Shown: positions 8,770 to 17,194 of the stretch, one piece after another
Layout of the letters: the number at the start of each line of letters is the position of its first letter
Numbering within the stretch: position 1 is the first letter of the stretch
NCBI RefSeq assembly: GCF_029542625.1
Contig: NZ_CP120733.1
Location: 930,001-994,000 of the forward strand
Direction of reading: 5' to 3'
Origin: Tepidibacter hydrothermalis
Lineage (GTDB): Bacteria; Bacillota; Clostridia; Peptostreptococcales; Peptostreptococcaceae
Length of the DNA stretch: 64,000 bases
Made by a program: the position numbers and the translations under genes
Notes under the pieces: model-generated
Databases searched by the model: none
What the model saw: only the letters and a program-made list of their open reading frames with translations
What the model was told of the DNA's origin: nothing

Positions 8770-9900
8770 ATGGATATAAGAGCAGATATTGCGGTGTTAG
8801 ATGATGTTGTATGTAAGCATAGAAAGAGTCTAAATAAAATAGCTGAACTGGGAATGAAGGAGTATAAAACATCTAAATATATAAGAGATTATTTAGATGT
8901 TTTAGGAGTAGAATATGAAGTTTATTTAGAAACAGCAATAGTAGGGATGATAAAAGGTAAAAAAGCTAAAAAAAATATAGCTTTTAGAGCAGATATGGAT
9001 GCTTTGAATATAGATGGACAAATAAAACATCTTTGCGGCCATGATGGACATATGAGTGTACTTTTAGGACTGATAGAGTATTTGAATATTAATAAAGATA
9101 GATTATTAGATAATATAGTTTTTATTTTTCAACCAGCAGAAGAATCACCAGGAGGAGCACTTCCTTTAATAAAAGAAGGAGTTTTGGAAAAATATAAGGT
9201 TGATGAAATCTACGGACTTCATATATACCCAAATATAGAAGAAGGATTTGTTGGAGTTAAACCTAATCATTTCTTAGCACAAACAGGGGAAATAGATATT
9301 GAAATAATAGGTAGAGGTGGCCATGGGGCTATGCCACAAAATGCTATTGATTCAATAGTGATAGCTTCAAATTTTATGAATTCTATACAAAGTATAATAT
9401 CTAGAAATATAAGACCTCTTGATGAAGGGGTATTAACAATTGGAAAAATAGACGGGGGAAGTAGAAGGAATATAATAGCTGAGAGTGTTAAACTTGAAGG
9501 AACAATGAGAGCATTTAAGCAAGAAGTGTATGACAAAATGAAGGAAAGAGTCCGTGAGATTGCTTGCGGATTTGAAAAATCTTTTAACTGCGAAATAAAT
9601 ATAGAAATAAGAGATGATTATCCTGCGGTTAATAATGATGAAGAACTATTTGATGAATTCAAAGAAGCTATTGATAATAAATATATAAAAATACTAGAGC
9701 CTTTAATGATAGCAGAGGATTTTTCATATTATCAACAACATGTGAAAGGGTTATTTTTTATGTTGGGTTCTAGAAATGTTGATAAAGAGTTTGTCAATGG
9801 ACTTCACCATATAAAATTCAATTTCGATGAAAAGATACTATTAAATGGTATAAACGTATATGTAGAGTTATTGGAGCATAAAGGTACTTTGTTAAAATAG
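8770..9900 (+). CDS. N-acetyldiaminopimelate deacetylase (M20 family)
   Basis: A 376-aa M20D amidohydrolase. Metal-site motifs: RADMDALNI, CGHDGHM (near residue 95), QPAEESPGG (about 125), GLHIYPN and the lid GRGGHGAMP (about 190). M20 enzymes also include hippurate and indole-acetyl hydrolases. The position, divergent from a dap operon with DapH-type acetylation, and the length point to deacetylation of N-acetyl-LL-diaminopimelate. It is set apart from the operon, with its own strong GAAAGGAG site at about 8756. A terminator follows. Confidence 0.8.
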   Translation: MDIRADIAVLDDVVCKHRKSLNKIAELGMKEYKTSKYIRDYLDVLGVEYEVYLETAIVGMIKGKKAKKNIAFRADMDALNIDGQIKHLCGHDGHMSVLLGLIEYLNINKDRLLDNIVFIFQPAEESPGGALPLIKEGVLEKYKVDEIYGLHIYPNIEEGFVGVKPNHFLAQTGEIDIEIIGRGGHGAMPQNAIDSIVIASNFMNSIQSIISRNIRPLDEGVLTIGKIDGGSRRNIIAESVKLEGTMRAFKQEVYDKMKERVREIACGFEKSFNCEINIEIRDDYPAVNNDEELFDEFKEAIDNKYIKILEPLMIAEDFSYYQQHVKGLFFMLGSRNVDKEFVNGLHHIKFNFDEKILLNGINVYVELLEHKGTLLK

Positions 9901-9933
9901 AATTAGTTTTTAAATTAATTTTCTTGTAACGAA

Positions 9934-9967
9934 AAAGAGGTCAGCTAATTAGCTGACCTCTTTCTTT
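9934..9967 (+). terminator. Intrinsic terminator of the deacetylase gene
   Basis: A 13-bp perfect stem AAAGAGGTCAGCT (9934-9946) with 9951-9963 and an AATT loop, then CTTTAT. Confidence 0.85.
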
Positions 9968-10117
9968 ATACTAAAGGGGGAGTGGGAAAATAATATTATT
10001 TCACAACGAAGTATATTGTATCATTGTATACAGTATAAATCAAGCGAAAAAAGTAAAAAAATGTCGAAGAATAATTTGAGCAAACATGGTAAAAATGAGT
10101 AAAAAGGAGGTTTTATC

Positions 10118-10300
10118 ATGGAGAAAAATAAAAAGAAGAAAATAGTTACAGAAAATGATATAATGAAATATGAAATTGCTGGTGAGATAGGCCTTATTGA
10201 TAAAATAAATGAACAAGGCTGGGCAGGGCTTACAGCAAAGGAAGCGGGCAGAATTGGTGGAATGCTTACCGCTAGGAAAAAAAATAAGAAAAAGAAATAG
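10118..10300 (+). CDS. Small acid-soluble spore protein, alpha/beta type
   Basis: A 60-aa DNA-binding spore protein. The core MKYEIAGEIGLIDKI keeps the E-I-A germination-protease site. GLTAKEAGRIGGMLT matches the second conserved block of alpha/beta SASPs. Both ends are lysine-rich (MEKNKKKK and KKNKKKK). Such proteins coat spore DNA and protect it from UV and chemical damage. AGGAGG precedes the ATG. The gap to the next gene is only 9 bases, so they probably form an operon. A forespore sigma factor is expected, but I could not assign a clear promoter. Confidence 0.82.
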   Translation: MEKNKKKKIVTENDIMKYEIAGEIGLIDKINEQGWAGLTAKEAGRIGGMLTARKKNKKKK

Positions 10301-10309
10301 GAGAAGGAT

Positions 10310-11050
10310 ATGCAGTATAAAGATTTCGCATTCATATACGATAATTTAATGGATAATGTAGATTATGATAAATGGGTAGAATATATAGAAGAAATAATAG
10401 AAAAAGAAAATGTAGATGTAAAAAACATACTAGAGCTTGCATGCGGAACAGGTAATTTAACTATACCTTTTGCAAAAAAAGATTATGATATTTTAGGAAT
10501 AGATATATCCGAGGATATGCTTAGTGTAGCAAGAGAAAAGTGTATAGATGATGGAATTGAGGTTGTATTTTTAAATCAGGATATGACTGAACTAGATTTT
10601 GAAATTTACAATTTAGATTGTGTCTTATGTGCATGTGATGGATTCAATTATATATTAGAGGATGAAGATATACAGACTATATTCCATAATGTATATGAAC
10701 TTCTTAAACAAAAAGGTGTGTTTATATTTGATATAAGTTCATATAATAAACTATCAAATATACTTGGCAATAACACTTTTGGAGAAAATAGAGAAGATAT
10801 AACTTATATATGGGAAAATTATTTTGATTATGAAAGTGATATAGTTGAGATGGATCTAGCCTTCTTTACAAGAGAGGGAGAACACTATCAGAAATTTGAA
10901 GAAACTCATTATCAAAGAGCCTATAAGAATGATGAAATACTAAGCATGCTAAAAAATGTAGGATTTGAAGATGTTAAGGTGTATAAAGATTTTACTTTTT
11001 CAAATGCAGATGAAGAATGTGAAAGAGCGTTTTTTGTGTGTAAAAAATAA
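10310..11050 (+). CDS. Class I SAM-dependent methyltransferase
   Basis: A 246-aa Rossmann-fold methyltransferase. Motif I is ILELACGTGNLTIPFAKK (residues about 40-57); motif II is ILGIDISEDML (about 63-73); LNQDMTELD (about 88-96) and LDCVLCACDGFNYI (about 101-114) follow. The sequence resembles the widespread uncharacterised YqeM-type methyltransferases of Firmicutes. The substrate cannot be told. It follows the SASP gene by 9 bases with AGGAGAAGG as ribosome site, and a hairpin lies at 11091. Confidence 0.75.
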   Translation: MQYKDFAFIYDNLMDNVDYDKWVEYIEEIIEKENVDVKNILELACGTGNLTIPFAKKDYDILGIDISEDMLSVAREKCIDDGIEVVFLNQDMTELDFEIYNLDCVLCACDGFNYILEDEDIQTIFHNVYELLKQKGVFIFDISSYNKLSNILGNNTFGENREDITYIWENYFDYESDIVEMDLAFFTREGEHYQKFEETHYQRAYKNDEILSMLKNVGFEDVKVYKDFTFSNADEECERAFFVCKK

Positions 11051-11090
11051 TATACATAATTGACTGCTTGTTATTTAGATGGTATACTTT

Positions 11091-11130
11091 TTCCCTGATA
11101 AAGTTAAACTTAAATATCAGGGAATTTTAA
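11091..11130 (+). terminator. Hairpin terminator of the methyltransferase gene
   Basis: Stem TTCCCTGATA (11091-11100) with TATCAGGGAA (11115-11124), followed by TTTTAAT. Confidence 0.7.
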
Positions 11131-11186
11131 TATTCAATTAAATTATAATTCTTTCGATTATAGATAATATTCATAAGGAGGCAAAT

Positions 11187-12065
11187 ATGAAAAATTACAT
11201 AATTAGAGCGAGTGCTGGAAATCACAGTATAAGAGCTTTTGCGGCGTTTACTACAGAGATGGTAGAGACGGCTAGAAAAATACATAATACAACTCCAGTT
11301 GCAAGTGCTGCACTTGGAAGAACTTTAACAGCTACATCTATGATGGGTGTTATGATGAAAAATGAAAATGATAAATTAACAGTTCAGATAAAAGGCGATG
11401 GTCCTGTTGGCAATATTGTTATAGTTAGTAATTCAAAGGGAATGGTAAAGGGATATGTATCAAATCCTTTTGCTGATGTTCCTCCTAAATACGCTGGTAA
11501 ACTTGATGTTGGAGCAGCGGTTGGAACAAAAGGAACTATAACGGTTATAAAAGATTTAGGTCTTAAAAAACCATATGTAGGTTCATATCCGTTAGTTAAT
11601 GGAGAAATAGCAGAGGATTTTACTGCATACTTTGCATATTCAGAACAACAACCATCTGCAATAGCTTTAGGAGTACTTGTTGATACTGATTATTCAATAA
11701 AAGCATCGGGAGGTTTTATAATTCAGCTTCTTCCTGATGCTTGTGAAGAAAGCATACAGATATTAGAAAAAAACTTATCAGATATGAAACCTATATCAAC
11801 TCTTATAGCTGATGGAAAAATGCCAGAAGATATATTAGATATAGCACTTAAAGGTCTTGATCACGAGATACTTGATAAGTATGAGGTTGGATTTGAGTGT
11901 GATTGTAGCAAGGAAAGATTCGAAAGAGCACTGATTAGTATAGGAAAGAAAGACTTAGAGGAGATACTTGAAACTGATAGAAAAGCAGAACTTACTTGTC
12001 ACTTCTGTAATACAAGTCATCAGTTTGATGAGGTAGATCTAAAGAAACTTATAGATAGTATATAA
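11187..12065 (+). CDS. hslO: Redox-regulated chaperone Hsp33
   Basis: A 292-aa cytosolic holdase switched on by oxidation. The C-terminal zinc centre is complete: CDC (Cys238 and Cys240) and CHFC (Cys271 and Cys274), the CXC...CXXC pattern of the family. The N-terminal domain shows ASAALGRTLTA, and QIKGDGPVGNIVIVS near residue 70. Length is normal. AAGGAGG precedes the ATG. It stands alone between two terminators. Confidence 0.93.
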   Translation: MKNYIIRASAGNHSIRAFAAFTTEMVETARKIHNTTPVASAALGRTLTATSMMGVMMKNENDKLTVQIKGDGPVGNIVIVSNSKGMVKGYVSNPFADVPPKYAGKLDVGAAVGTKGTITVIKDLGLKKPYVGSYPLVNGEIAEDFTAYFAYSEQQPSAIALGVLVDTDYSIKASGGFIIQLLPDACEESIQILEKNLSDMKPISTLIADGKMPEDILDIALKGLDHEILDKYEVGFECDCSKERFERALISIGKKDLEEILETDRKAELTCHFCNTSHQFDEVDLKKLIDSI

Positions 12066-12076
12066 TGTAGAGATTG

Positions 12077-12108
12077 AGACAGATAGAATTTTTCTATCTG
12101 TCTTTTTT
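12077..12108 (+). terminator. Intrinsic terminator of hslO
   Basis: Perfect 12-bp stem AGACAGATAGAA (12077-12088) with 12092-12103, then TTTTTAT. Repeat R1 copy 2 begins at 12113. Confidence 0.9.
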
Positions 12109-12112
12109 ATGC

Positions 12113-12264
12113 TTAAGGAAATTGAAAAGGCTACATTTTCAAGTATTTTTAAGCAACAGAGTGGCCAGACTTGTTGGCGCCATGAACTATGTGAATTTTG
12201 AGAATGAAGCCTGAAAGGATCCTTGGCGGTATGAGTTGCCGCGTTAGTGAGTAGACGAATTTTT
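12113..12264. repeat. Interspersed repeat R1, copy 2 (tandem double core)
   Basis: Begins TTAAGGAAATTGAAAAGG directly behind the hslO terminator and holds two core units, 12151-12199 and 12200-12264. In unit one, the outer stem is CAACA with TGTTG (12154-12158, 12172-12176). Compared with CAACG/CGTTG in copy 1, both sides changed together. Unit two keeps the GCGTTAG hairpin and the GTAGACGAATTTTT end. Confidence 0.7.
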
Positions 12265-12330
12265 ATATACTAAGGGATTATATAGTTTTTAAATTATAGA
12301 CAACATGGGTTAAATTACTACAGTATTAGC

Positions 12331-12400
12331 TATTTTGAGTAACGAAGCTTGCGACGAATGATGGAAAAATGCGTCGGCATTAAAAAAATAGACGGATTCC
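12331..12400. repeat. Degenerate R1-like fragment
   Basis: TATTTTGAGTAACGAAGC and a final ATAGACGGATTCC resemble the start and end of the R1 core, but the centre has diverged (GCGACG...CGTCGGC can still pair). The rest of 12066-12509, upstream of megL, holds only AT-rich DNA. No riboswitch or T-box signature was recognised. Confidence 0.4.
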
Positions 12401-12509
12401 TTGCATTGTTTATAAAAATTAAAATATTTTAATAAATCTAAAAATATAGACAATCCCTCTTGTAAGTGAATAAATTAACATGTAAAATATTATATGGAGG
12501 GGATATAAT

Positions 12510-13712
12510 ATGAGTAATTATAATTTAAAGAAAGCTGGTTTTTCTACAAAGACTATTCATGCTGGTTATAAGAAGGATATTGCATCAGGAGCCTTAACTA
12601 CTCCTATATATCAAACATCAACTTTTGTATTTGAGAATGCAGAGCAAGGCGGAAGAAGATTTGCACTGGAGGAGCCAGGATATATATATACAAGACTTGG
12701 TAACCCTACTTCTACGCAATTAGAAGAAAAAGTAGCAGCTCTTGAAAATGCTGAGGCTTGTATGTCTACAGGTTCAGGTATAGGAGCTATATCATCTGCA
12801 CTTTGGACTTCTTTAAAAGCTGGTGACCATGTTATTGCTGATGAAACTTTATATGGATGCACTTTTGCACTTTTAAATCATGGACTTACAAGATTTGGTG
12901 TAGAAGTTACTTTTGTAGATGCATCTAATGTAGATAATATTAAAAAAGCTATGAAGGATAATACTAAGGTTGTATACATAGAAACACCTGCTAATCCAAC
13001 TTTAAAGGTTGTTGATATTGAAGCAGTAGCTAAAGTTACTCATGAAAAAGAAGATTGTATATTAATGGTTGATAGTACGTTCTGTACACCTTTTATTCAG
13101 AGACCTATTGAACTTGGAGCGGATGTTGTAGTTCATTCTGCTACTAAGTACTTAAACGGCCATGGCGATGTTATAGCTGGTTTTGTAGTAGGAAAACAAG
13201 AATTTATAAATAATGTTAGATTATTTGGAGTAAAGGACATGACCGGATCAGTTCTTAGTCCATTTGATGCATACTTAGTAATAAGAGGATTAAAAACTTT
13301 AGATGTAAGAATGCAAAGACATTGTGAAAATGCAATGGAAGTTGCAAAGTTCTTACAAAAGCATGAAGCAATAGAGAAAGTATATTATCCAGGATGTGAA
13401 GATCACGAGCAATACGAAATAGCTAAAAAGCAAATGGATATGCCGGGAGCTATGATAGCTTTTGAAGTTAAAGGCGGAGTAGATGGAGGTATAAAATTCA
13501 TAAACAGTCTTGAACTTTGTACATTAGCGGTTAGTTTAGGTGATTGCGAAACATTAATTCAACATCCAGCATCTATGACTCACTCTCCGTACACTAAAGA
13601 AGAAAGAATGCAAGCTGGAATAAGTGATGGACTTGTAAGATTATCAGTAGGACTTGAAAATGCAGAAGATATAATTGCTGACTTAAAGCAAGGTTTAGAT
13701 AAATTATTATAA
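12510..13712 (+). CDS. megL: Methionine gamma-lyase
   Basis: A 400-aa PLP enzyme of the Cys/Met metabolism family that splits methionine to methanethiol, ammonia and 2-oxobutyrate. PLP-Lys lies in HSATKYLNGHGDV (about residues 209-221). YTRLGNPT (about 59-66) and the TGSGIGAISS loop (about 91-100) are present. The active-site Tyr-Gly-Cys in LYGCTFALLNHG (about 115-126) is diagnostic of methionine gamma-lyase rather than cystathionine gamma-lyase. Length fits (about 398). GGAGGGG is the ribosome site. It is monocistronic with its own terminator. Together with cdsB it gives this locus two sulfur amino acid-degrading enzymes. Confidence 0.85.
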   Translation: MSNYNLKKAGFSTKTIHAGYKKDIASGALTTPIYQTSTFVFENAEQGGRRFALEEPGYIYTRLGNPTSTQLEEKVAALENAEACMSTGSGIGAISSALWTSLKAGDHVIADETLYGCTFALLNHGLTRFGVEVTFVDASNVDNIKKAMKDNTKVVYIETPANPTLKVVDIEAVAKVTHEKEDCILMVDSTFCTPFIQRPIELGADVVVHSATKYLNGHGDVIAGFVVGKQEFINNVRLFGVKDMTGSVLSPFDAYLVIRGLKTLDVRMQRHCENAMEVAKFLQKHEAIEKVYYPGCEDHEQYEIAKKQMDMPGAMIAFEVKGGVDGGIKFINSLELCTLAVSLGDCETLIQHPASMTHSPYTKEERMQAGISDGLVRLSVGLENAEDIIADLKQGLDKLL

Positions 13713-13736
13713 TTAAAAAATTATAAATATATAATT

Positions 13737-13770
13737 AAAAGATGTGCCGATTAAAGGCACATCTTTTTTA
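13737..13770 (+). terminator. Intrinsic terminator of megL
   Basis: Perfect 12-bp stem AAAAGATGTGCC (13737-13748) with 13756-13767, then a T run. Confidence 0.9.
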
Positions 13771-13806
13771 TTTTGAGAGATAAAAAATAGACAGCTACTT
13801 TCGCCC

Positions 13807-14008
13807 CAAAATATAAACAATTAAATATCGATAATTCATATACCTTCTAATAAAACTATAGATTGTATCTTATCAAATATACTAAAACTTCTTAAACTCG
13901 CTACGGTCAAACAAAAGAAGTTTTTTAACGTATATTTGAACAATACAATCTAAGTTTCATAGTAGAAGGTATATGAAACTTATCTAACATTCAATTGTTT
14001 ATATTTTG
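13807..14008. repeat. Long cruciform element R3, copy 1
   Basis: A 202-bp interrupted palindrome built from nested matching blocks: 13807-13822 with 13993-14008 (16 bp); 13835-13849 with 13963-13977 (15 bp); 13860-13868 with 13943-13951; 13874-13882 with 13930-13938; 13884-13893 with 13915-13924. The loop (13894-13914) read on the minus strand is TTGTTTGACCGTAGCGAGTT. A second element with unrelated arms but a similar loop lies at 16390-16519. No open reading frame spans it. Confidence 0.75.
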
Positions 14009-14041
14009 AAGTATCTACTTTAACAGTTAAAGTAGATACTT
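14009..14041. repeat. 33-bp near-perfect palindrome
   Basis: Arms AAGTATCTACTTTAAC (14009-14024) and its exact complement (14026-14041) around one A, directly next to the R3 cruciform. A T-rich stretch follows (14046-14054). It could be a terminator-like hairpin or a dyad binding site. Confidence 0.6.
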
Positions 14042-14079
14042 TACCTATTTTTTTACCAATTATACTTATGATAAAATAA

Positions 14080-14168
14080 AAAATCACCCAAATGACAGTT
14101 CGCGTGGTGGGTTTGAGCTTGATGTTAAAATCAAGTTCAAAAGTAGAACATAATTATTAAATTAATTG
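14080..14168. repeat. Hairpin repeat R4, copy 1
   Basis: Contains the 12-bp stem TTTGAGCTTGAT / ATCAAGTTCAAA around GTTAAA and ends in TTATTAAATTAATT. The last 56 bp match 15566-15621 with few differences, so the two copies flank the lipoprotein gene as direct repeats. Confidence 0.6.
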
Positions 14169-14361
14169 GAACCACACTCTAACGGAAATAGACTGTAATT
14201 TTTATTACACTTATATTATACCTTATGTATAATTATATTCCTTTTTAAACTTCTCTTTACAGCCCTTTAACTGATTTATATGGTATAATTCACCTATATT
14301 ATTGAAAGTGGGGATTAGCAATAAAAGTAGTAAAGATTAACAAAATAAGGGAGAAGAAAAT

Positions 14362-15480
14362 ATGAAAAAGAAAAAAACTATATTGATATTAGTGATTTTC
14401 GTATTCTTAGGGGTATTAACTGCATGTAATAATAATGATGCTGTGATGTCACATAATTCTAATGACGTTAAGGCTTCTAAAAATAACAAATCAAATGTAC
14501 AAATAACAAGTGTAGGTAATTCAGATGAAAAAATTTCAAGCAATAATACTCAAACTATTATAGACATAGAAAATTGGAATCATTCAATTAAAAAATTTTT
14601 TTATAAGGGAGAACTATTAAAAATCGAACTAACAAAACAAAAAACATATCCAATATTTTATGTAAATCATGCAACTGTATCAAAAGATAAAGTTATTAAT
14701 TATTATTTAGATGGAACATATTTATCCATGCTAAAGGACAATGGTTTTTGGAATTTTGAAATAAGAGGTATTGACCAAAAATCAATTAGAATTATAGGTG
14801 ATAAAGAGGGAAAGTGTATTTCAAAAATTTTCTTAGATGATGAACAAATTGATATTCAAAAGTATGGTGATGAAGCAAAACTTGTATTAAATGCATTAAA
14901 GGCAAGACTTATAAAAAAAGATAATTCATCAGATTATTACTATTTTCGCAGCCCATATAATCAAAATAAACATCCTAAATACGATGAGGATTTTTATTGT
15001 TTAAATCCTATTACATATGATGATAAATCAAAAGCATATTTAATATTACTTTCACGAAAGACAGATACAGTAGCTACCTATTATCATGCTGTACTCAATA
15101 AAAATAATGTATATTTTTATTATGATACGCAATCTTACGATTATAACGAAGCAGAAGAAGTTAATCATGATTTTATTGAGGTAGAGAATTTATTTATAGA
15201 TCGATTTTTTATCCATAACAAAAATAAGGATGATAATAATTTAGCCCTAAAAGACGCTCCTAATAAATTTTTATATCAAGTTCATGTTTGGGAATTTGAT
15301 TATTCAAATAATAAATATTGCATAACATTGAGTCGTAGCTCAGATACTGCACAAAATTTTTTCTTGTATGATGCAGATCTTGATAAATTTTATAGGGATG
15401 GATCTCCACCAGAAGAAATAAAATGCCAAAATGATGTATATATATATATACCTTTTTATATGGATGACATAGAAGAATAA
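14362..15480 (+). CDS. Predicted lipoprotein, unknown function
   Basis: A 372-aa protein with a type II signal peptide: MKKKKTILILVIFVFLGVLTAC, lipobox LTAC, modified Cys22. Then comes a low-complexity Asn/Ser linker (to about residue 55) and a globular part rich in aromatic and Asp residues. I recognise no family, and no enzymatic motif is visible. The ribosome site AGGGAGAAG is good. It is a single gene flanked by two copies of repeat R4, with a low-GC composition similar to its surroundings. That arrangement is compatible with a gene acquired or moved as a unit, but there is no transposase. Confidence 0.7.
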   Translation: MKKKKTILILVIFVFLGVLTACNNNDAVMSHNSNDVKASKNNKSNVQITSVGNSDEKISSNNTQTIIDIENWNHSIKKFFYKGELLKIELTKQKTYPIFYVNHATVSKDKVINYYLDGTYLSMLKDNGFWNFEIRGIDQKSIRIIGDKEGKCISKIFLDDEQIDIQKYGDEAKLVLNALKARLIKKDNSSDYYYFRSPYNQNKHPKYDEDFYCLNPITYDDKSKAYLILLSRKTDTVATYYHAVLNKNNVYFYYDTQSYDYNEAEEVNHDFIEVENLFIDRFFIHNKNKDDNNLALKDAPNKFLYQVHVWEFDYSNNKYCITLSRSSDTAQNFFLYDADLDKFYRDGSPPEEIKCQNDVYIYIPFYMDDIEE

Positions 15481-15541
15481 TCATAATAGTAAAAATCTAT
15501 TTGAGATATTCTGCTAAAAATAAAAGAACAATTTTCTTAAA

Positions 15542-15622
15542 ATAAAAAAAACACCTGAATGGTAGTTTGAGCTACATGTTAAAATTAAGTTCAAAAATAG
15601 AAAATAGTTATTAAATTAATTT
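15542..15622. repeat. Hairpin repeat R4, copy 2
   Basis: Second copy of the module at 14080, lacking about 13 bases before TTTGAGCT; the stem has decayed on one side. A promoter-like TTGTATAATTTACC follows (about 15626), matching a similar GGTATAATTCACC after copy 1 (about 14281). Confidence 0.55.
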
Positions 15623-15704
15623 TTCTTGTATAATTTACCTATTGACTTAAAATGATTTATCGAGAATTTTGGTTATGCATAAACTATCTCGCTAAAGATA
15701 AATA

Positions 15705-16262
15705 ATGTTTAAAAGAATAATAGACGAAGAGATTGAATTGAAAATTTTAGAATACAGACATATAGAAGAAGATTATCTATTGATTGATAATAATAGAAGT
15801 TATTTAAGACGATGGCTACCGTGGTTAGACAATACTACTAGAGTTGAAGACGTCAATAAATTTATTAAATCATCTCTTCAGCAGTTTGCTAATAATGAAG
15901 GTTTTACAGCTGGTATATGGTATAGAGGTGATTTTGCAGGTGCTATTGGATACCACGAAGTAAATTGGTTACATAAAAAAGTGAGTATTGGATATTGGTT
16001 AGGTTATGAGTTTACTGATCTTGGCATAATGACAAGAGCTTGTAAATCTATGGTTGATTATGCTTTTTCAGAGTTAGGATTACATAGAGTTGAGATACGA
16101 TGTGCAGAAGGCAATGTAAAAAGTATGGGAATACCAGAGCGATTAGGTTTTAAGAATGAAGGAATATTAAGAGAAGCAGAATGGCTGTACGATCATTACG
16201 TAAGTCATGTTGTTTACAGTATGTTAGATATTGAGTGGAAGAGAACTGACGAATTTATATGA
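15705..16262 (+). CDS. GNAT acetyltransferase, RimJ/RimL type
   Basis: A 185-aa N-acetyltransferase of the ribosomal-protein acetyltransferase group. Motifs: LRRWLPWLDNT (residues about 28-38), GAIGYHEVNW (about 80-89), the acetyl-CoA loop region YEFTDLGIMTRACKSMVDYA (about 105-124) and the C-terminal NVKSMGIPERLGFKNEGILREAEW. The natural substrate is unknown; relatives acetylate ribosomal protein N-termini or small molecules. The ribosome site is weak (AAAGAT), so the start is less certain. Confidence 0.75.
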   Translation: MFKRIIDEEIELKILEYRHIEEDYLLIDNNRSYLRRWLPWLDNTTRVEDVNKFIKSSLQQFANNEGFTAGIWYRGDFAGAIGYHEVNWLHKKVSIGYWLGYEFTDLGIMTRACKSMVDYAFSELGLHRVEIRCAEGNVKSMGIPERLGFKNEGILREAEWLYDHYVSHVVYSMLDIEWKRTDEFI

Positions 16263-16389
16263 TTTAAAATGCTTTTATATAGTTTTTAGATAAAGAATAT
16301 GCATGGGAACATGTGATTCATTTAATCGGATAATATAATTTAACTACTACATACAAAATAAAGGATATTAAAATGTTAGAGAATGATTT

Positions 16390-16519
16390 AAATATTTTTG
16401 TATAAAACTTGTGTTACATCGATTGAATATCCGTTAAGAAAGTTCGTTGTTTGAACAGAGTGAGTTTAGAACTTTTAGGATATTCAATAGATGTAATGCT
16501 TAGTTTTATAAAAATATTT
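16390..16519. repeat. Long cruciform element R3, copy 2
   Basis: Nested palindrome between two convergent genes. Blocks: 16390-16409 with 16502-16519; 16414-16432 with 16478-16496 (18 of 19 bases); 16439-16445 with 16469-16475. The loop (16446-16468) contains GTTTGAACAGAGTGAGTTTA, close to the loop of copy 1. Weak pairing continues outward to about 16370 and 16540. It could serve as a bidirectional terminator for the GNAT and LysM-CAP genes; otherwise 16263-16573 is empty. Confidence 0.7.
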
Positions 16520-16573
16520 AACACATTCACGGTATTTTAATACCCTTTGTTTTTGCTTAAAGCACAAAAAAGT

Positions 16574-17194
16574 TTAAGGTCTTATAAACATTTGTGTCCA
16601 ATACTTAGTTCCATTAGACTTAGTAGCAAGACCCACTCCTATTTGAGTAAAATTAGGAGATAATATATTCTTTCTATGTCCTGGAGAGTTCATCCAAGAA
16701 TTCATAACATCAGCTGCTGTTCTTTGACCGTACGCTATGTTTTCTCCTGCAGTTGAATATTTTATACCGAAATTTTTCATCATATCAAATGGGCTTCCAT
16801 AAGTTGGTGATGTATGAGAAAAATAGTTTTTATTTATCATATCTTGAGATTTATATCTTGCAACTCTTGATAATTCCCAATTTTGAGTAAGTGGACTTAA
16901 ACCATTCTTAGATCTCTCTACATTTACAAGTCTTACAACTTCATTTTCAACAGCTTTCACGTTGTCTATTTGAGGAATAGTAAGTTTATTTCCTGGATAT
17001 ATAAGCGCTGGGTTTTTAATGTGTGGATTAGCACTTATTATTTCAGATAATCCAATTTCGTATTTTACAGCAATTTTCCACATGCTATCGCCTTTAACAA
17101 CTGTATAAGTGGTATCTGCATAAGATATACTTGCACACCCAAATATAAATAAGAAGACAAAGCTTAAAAGATGCAATTTGAAATTTTTAATCAT
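16574..17194 (-). CDS. Secreted LysM-CAP domain protein
   Basis: A 206-aa exported protein. The signal peptide is at residues 1-26 (cleavage probably after SYA; a poor lipobox FGC also occurs). A LysM peptidoglycan-binding domain (about 28-73, YTVVKGDSMWKIAVKY and NPALIYPGNKLTIP) precedes a CAP/SCP domain (about 82-206). CAP signatures include FSHTSP, AGENIAYG and NSPGHRKNIL. The architecture resembles the SafA-like and YkwD-like proteins of sporeformers, often linked to spore coat or cell wall. It is a single gene with AGGAGG site. The exact role is unknown. Confidence 0.85.
   Translation of the reverse strand: MIKNFKLHLLSFVFLFIFGCASISYADTTYTVVKGDSMWKIAVKYEIGLSEIISANPHIKNPALIYPGNKLTIPQIDNVKAVENEVVRLVNVERSKNGLSPLTQNWELSRVARYKSQDMINKNYFSHTSPTYGSPFDMMKNFGIKYSTAGENIAYGQRTAADVMNSWMNSPGHRKNILSPNFTQIGVGLATKSNGTKYWTQMFIRP

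Noticed and set aside
12066-12509. S-box or T-box leader before megL
   Set aside because: The hairpins seen there belong to the R1 repeats; no riboswitch core motif was found.
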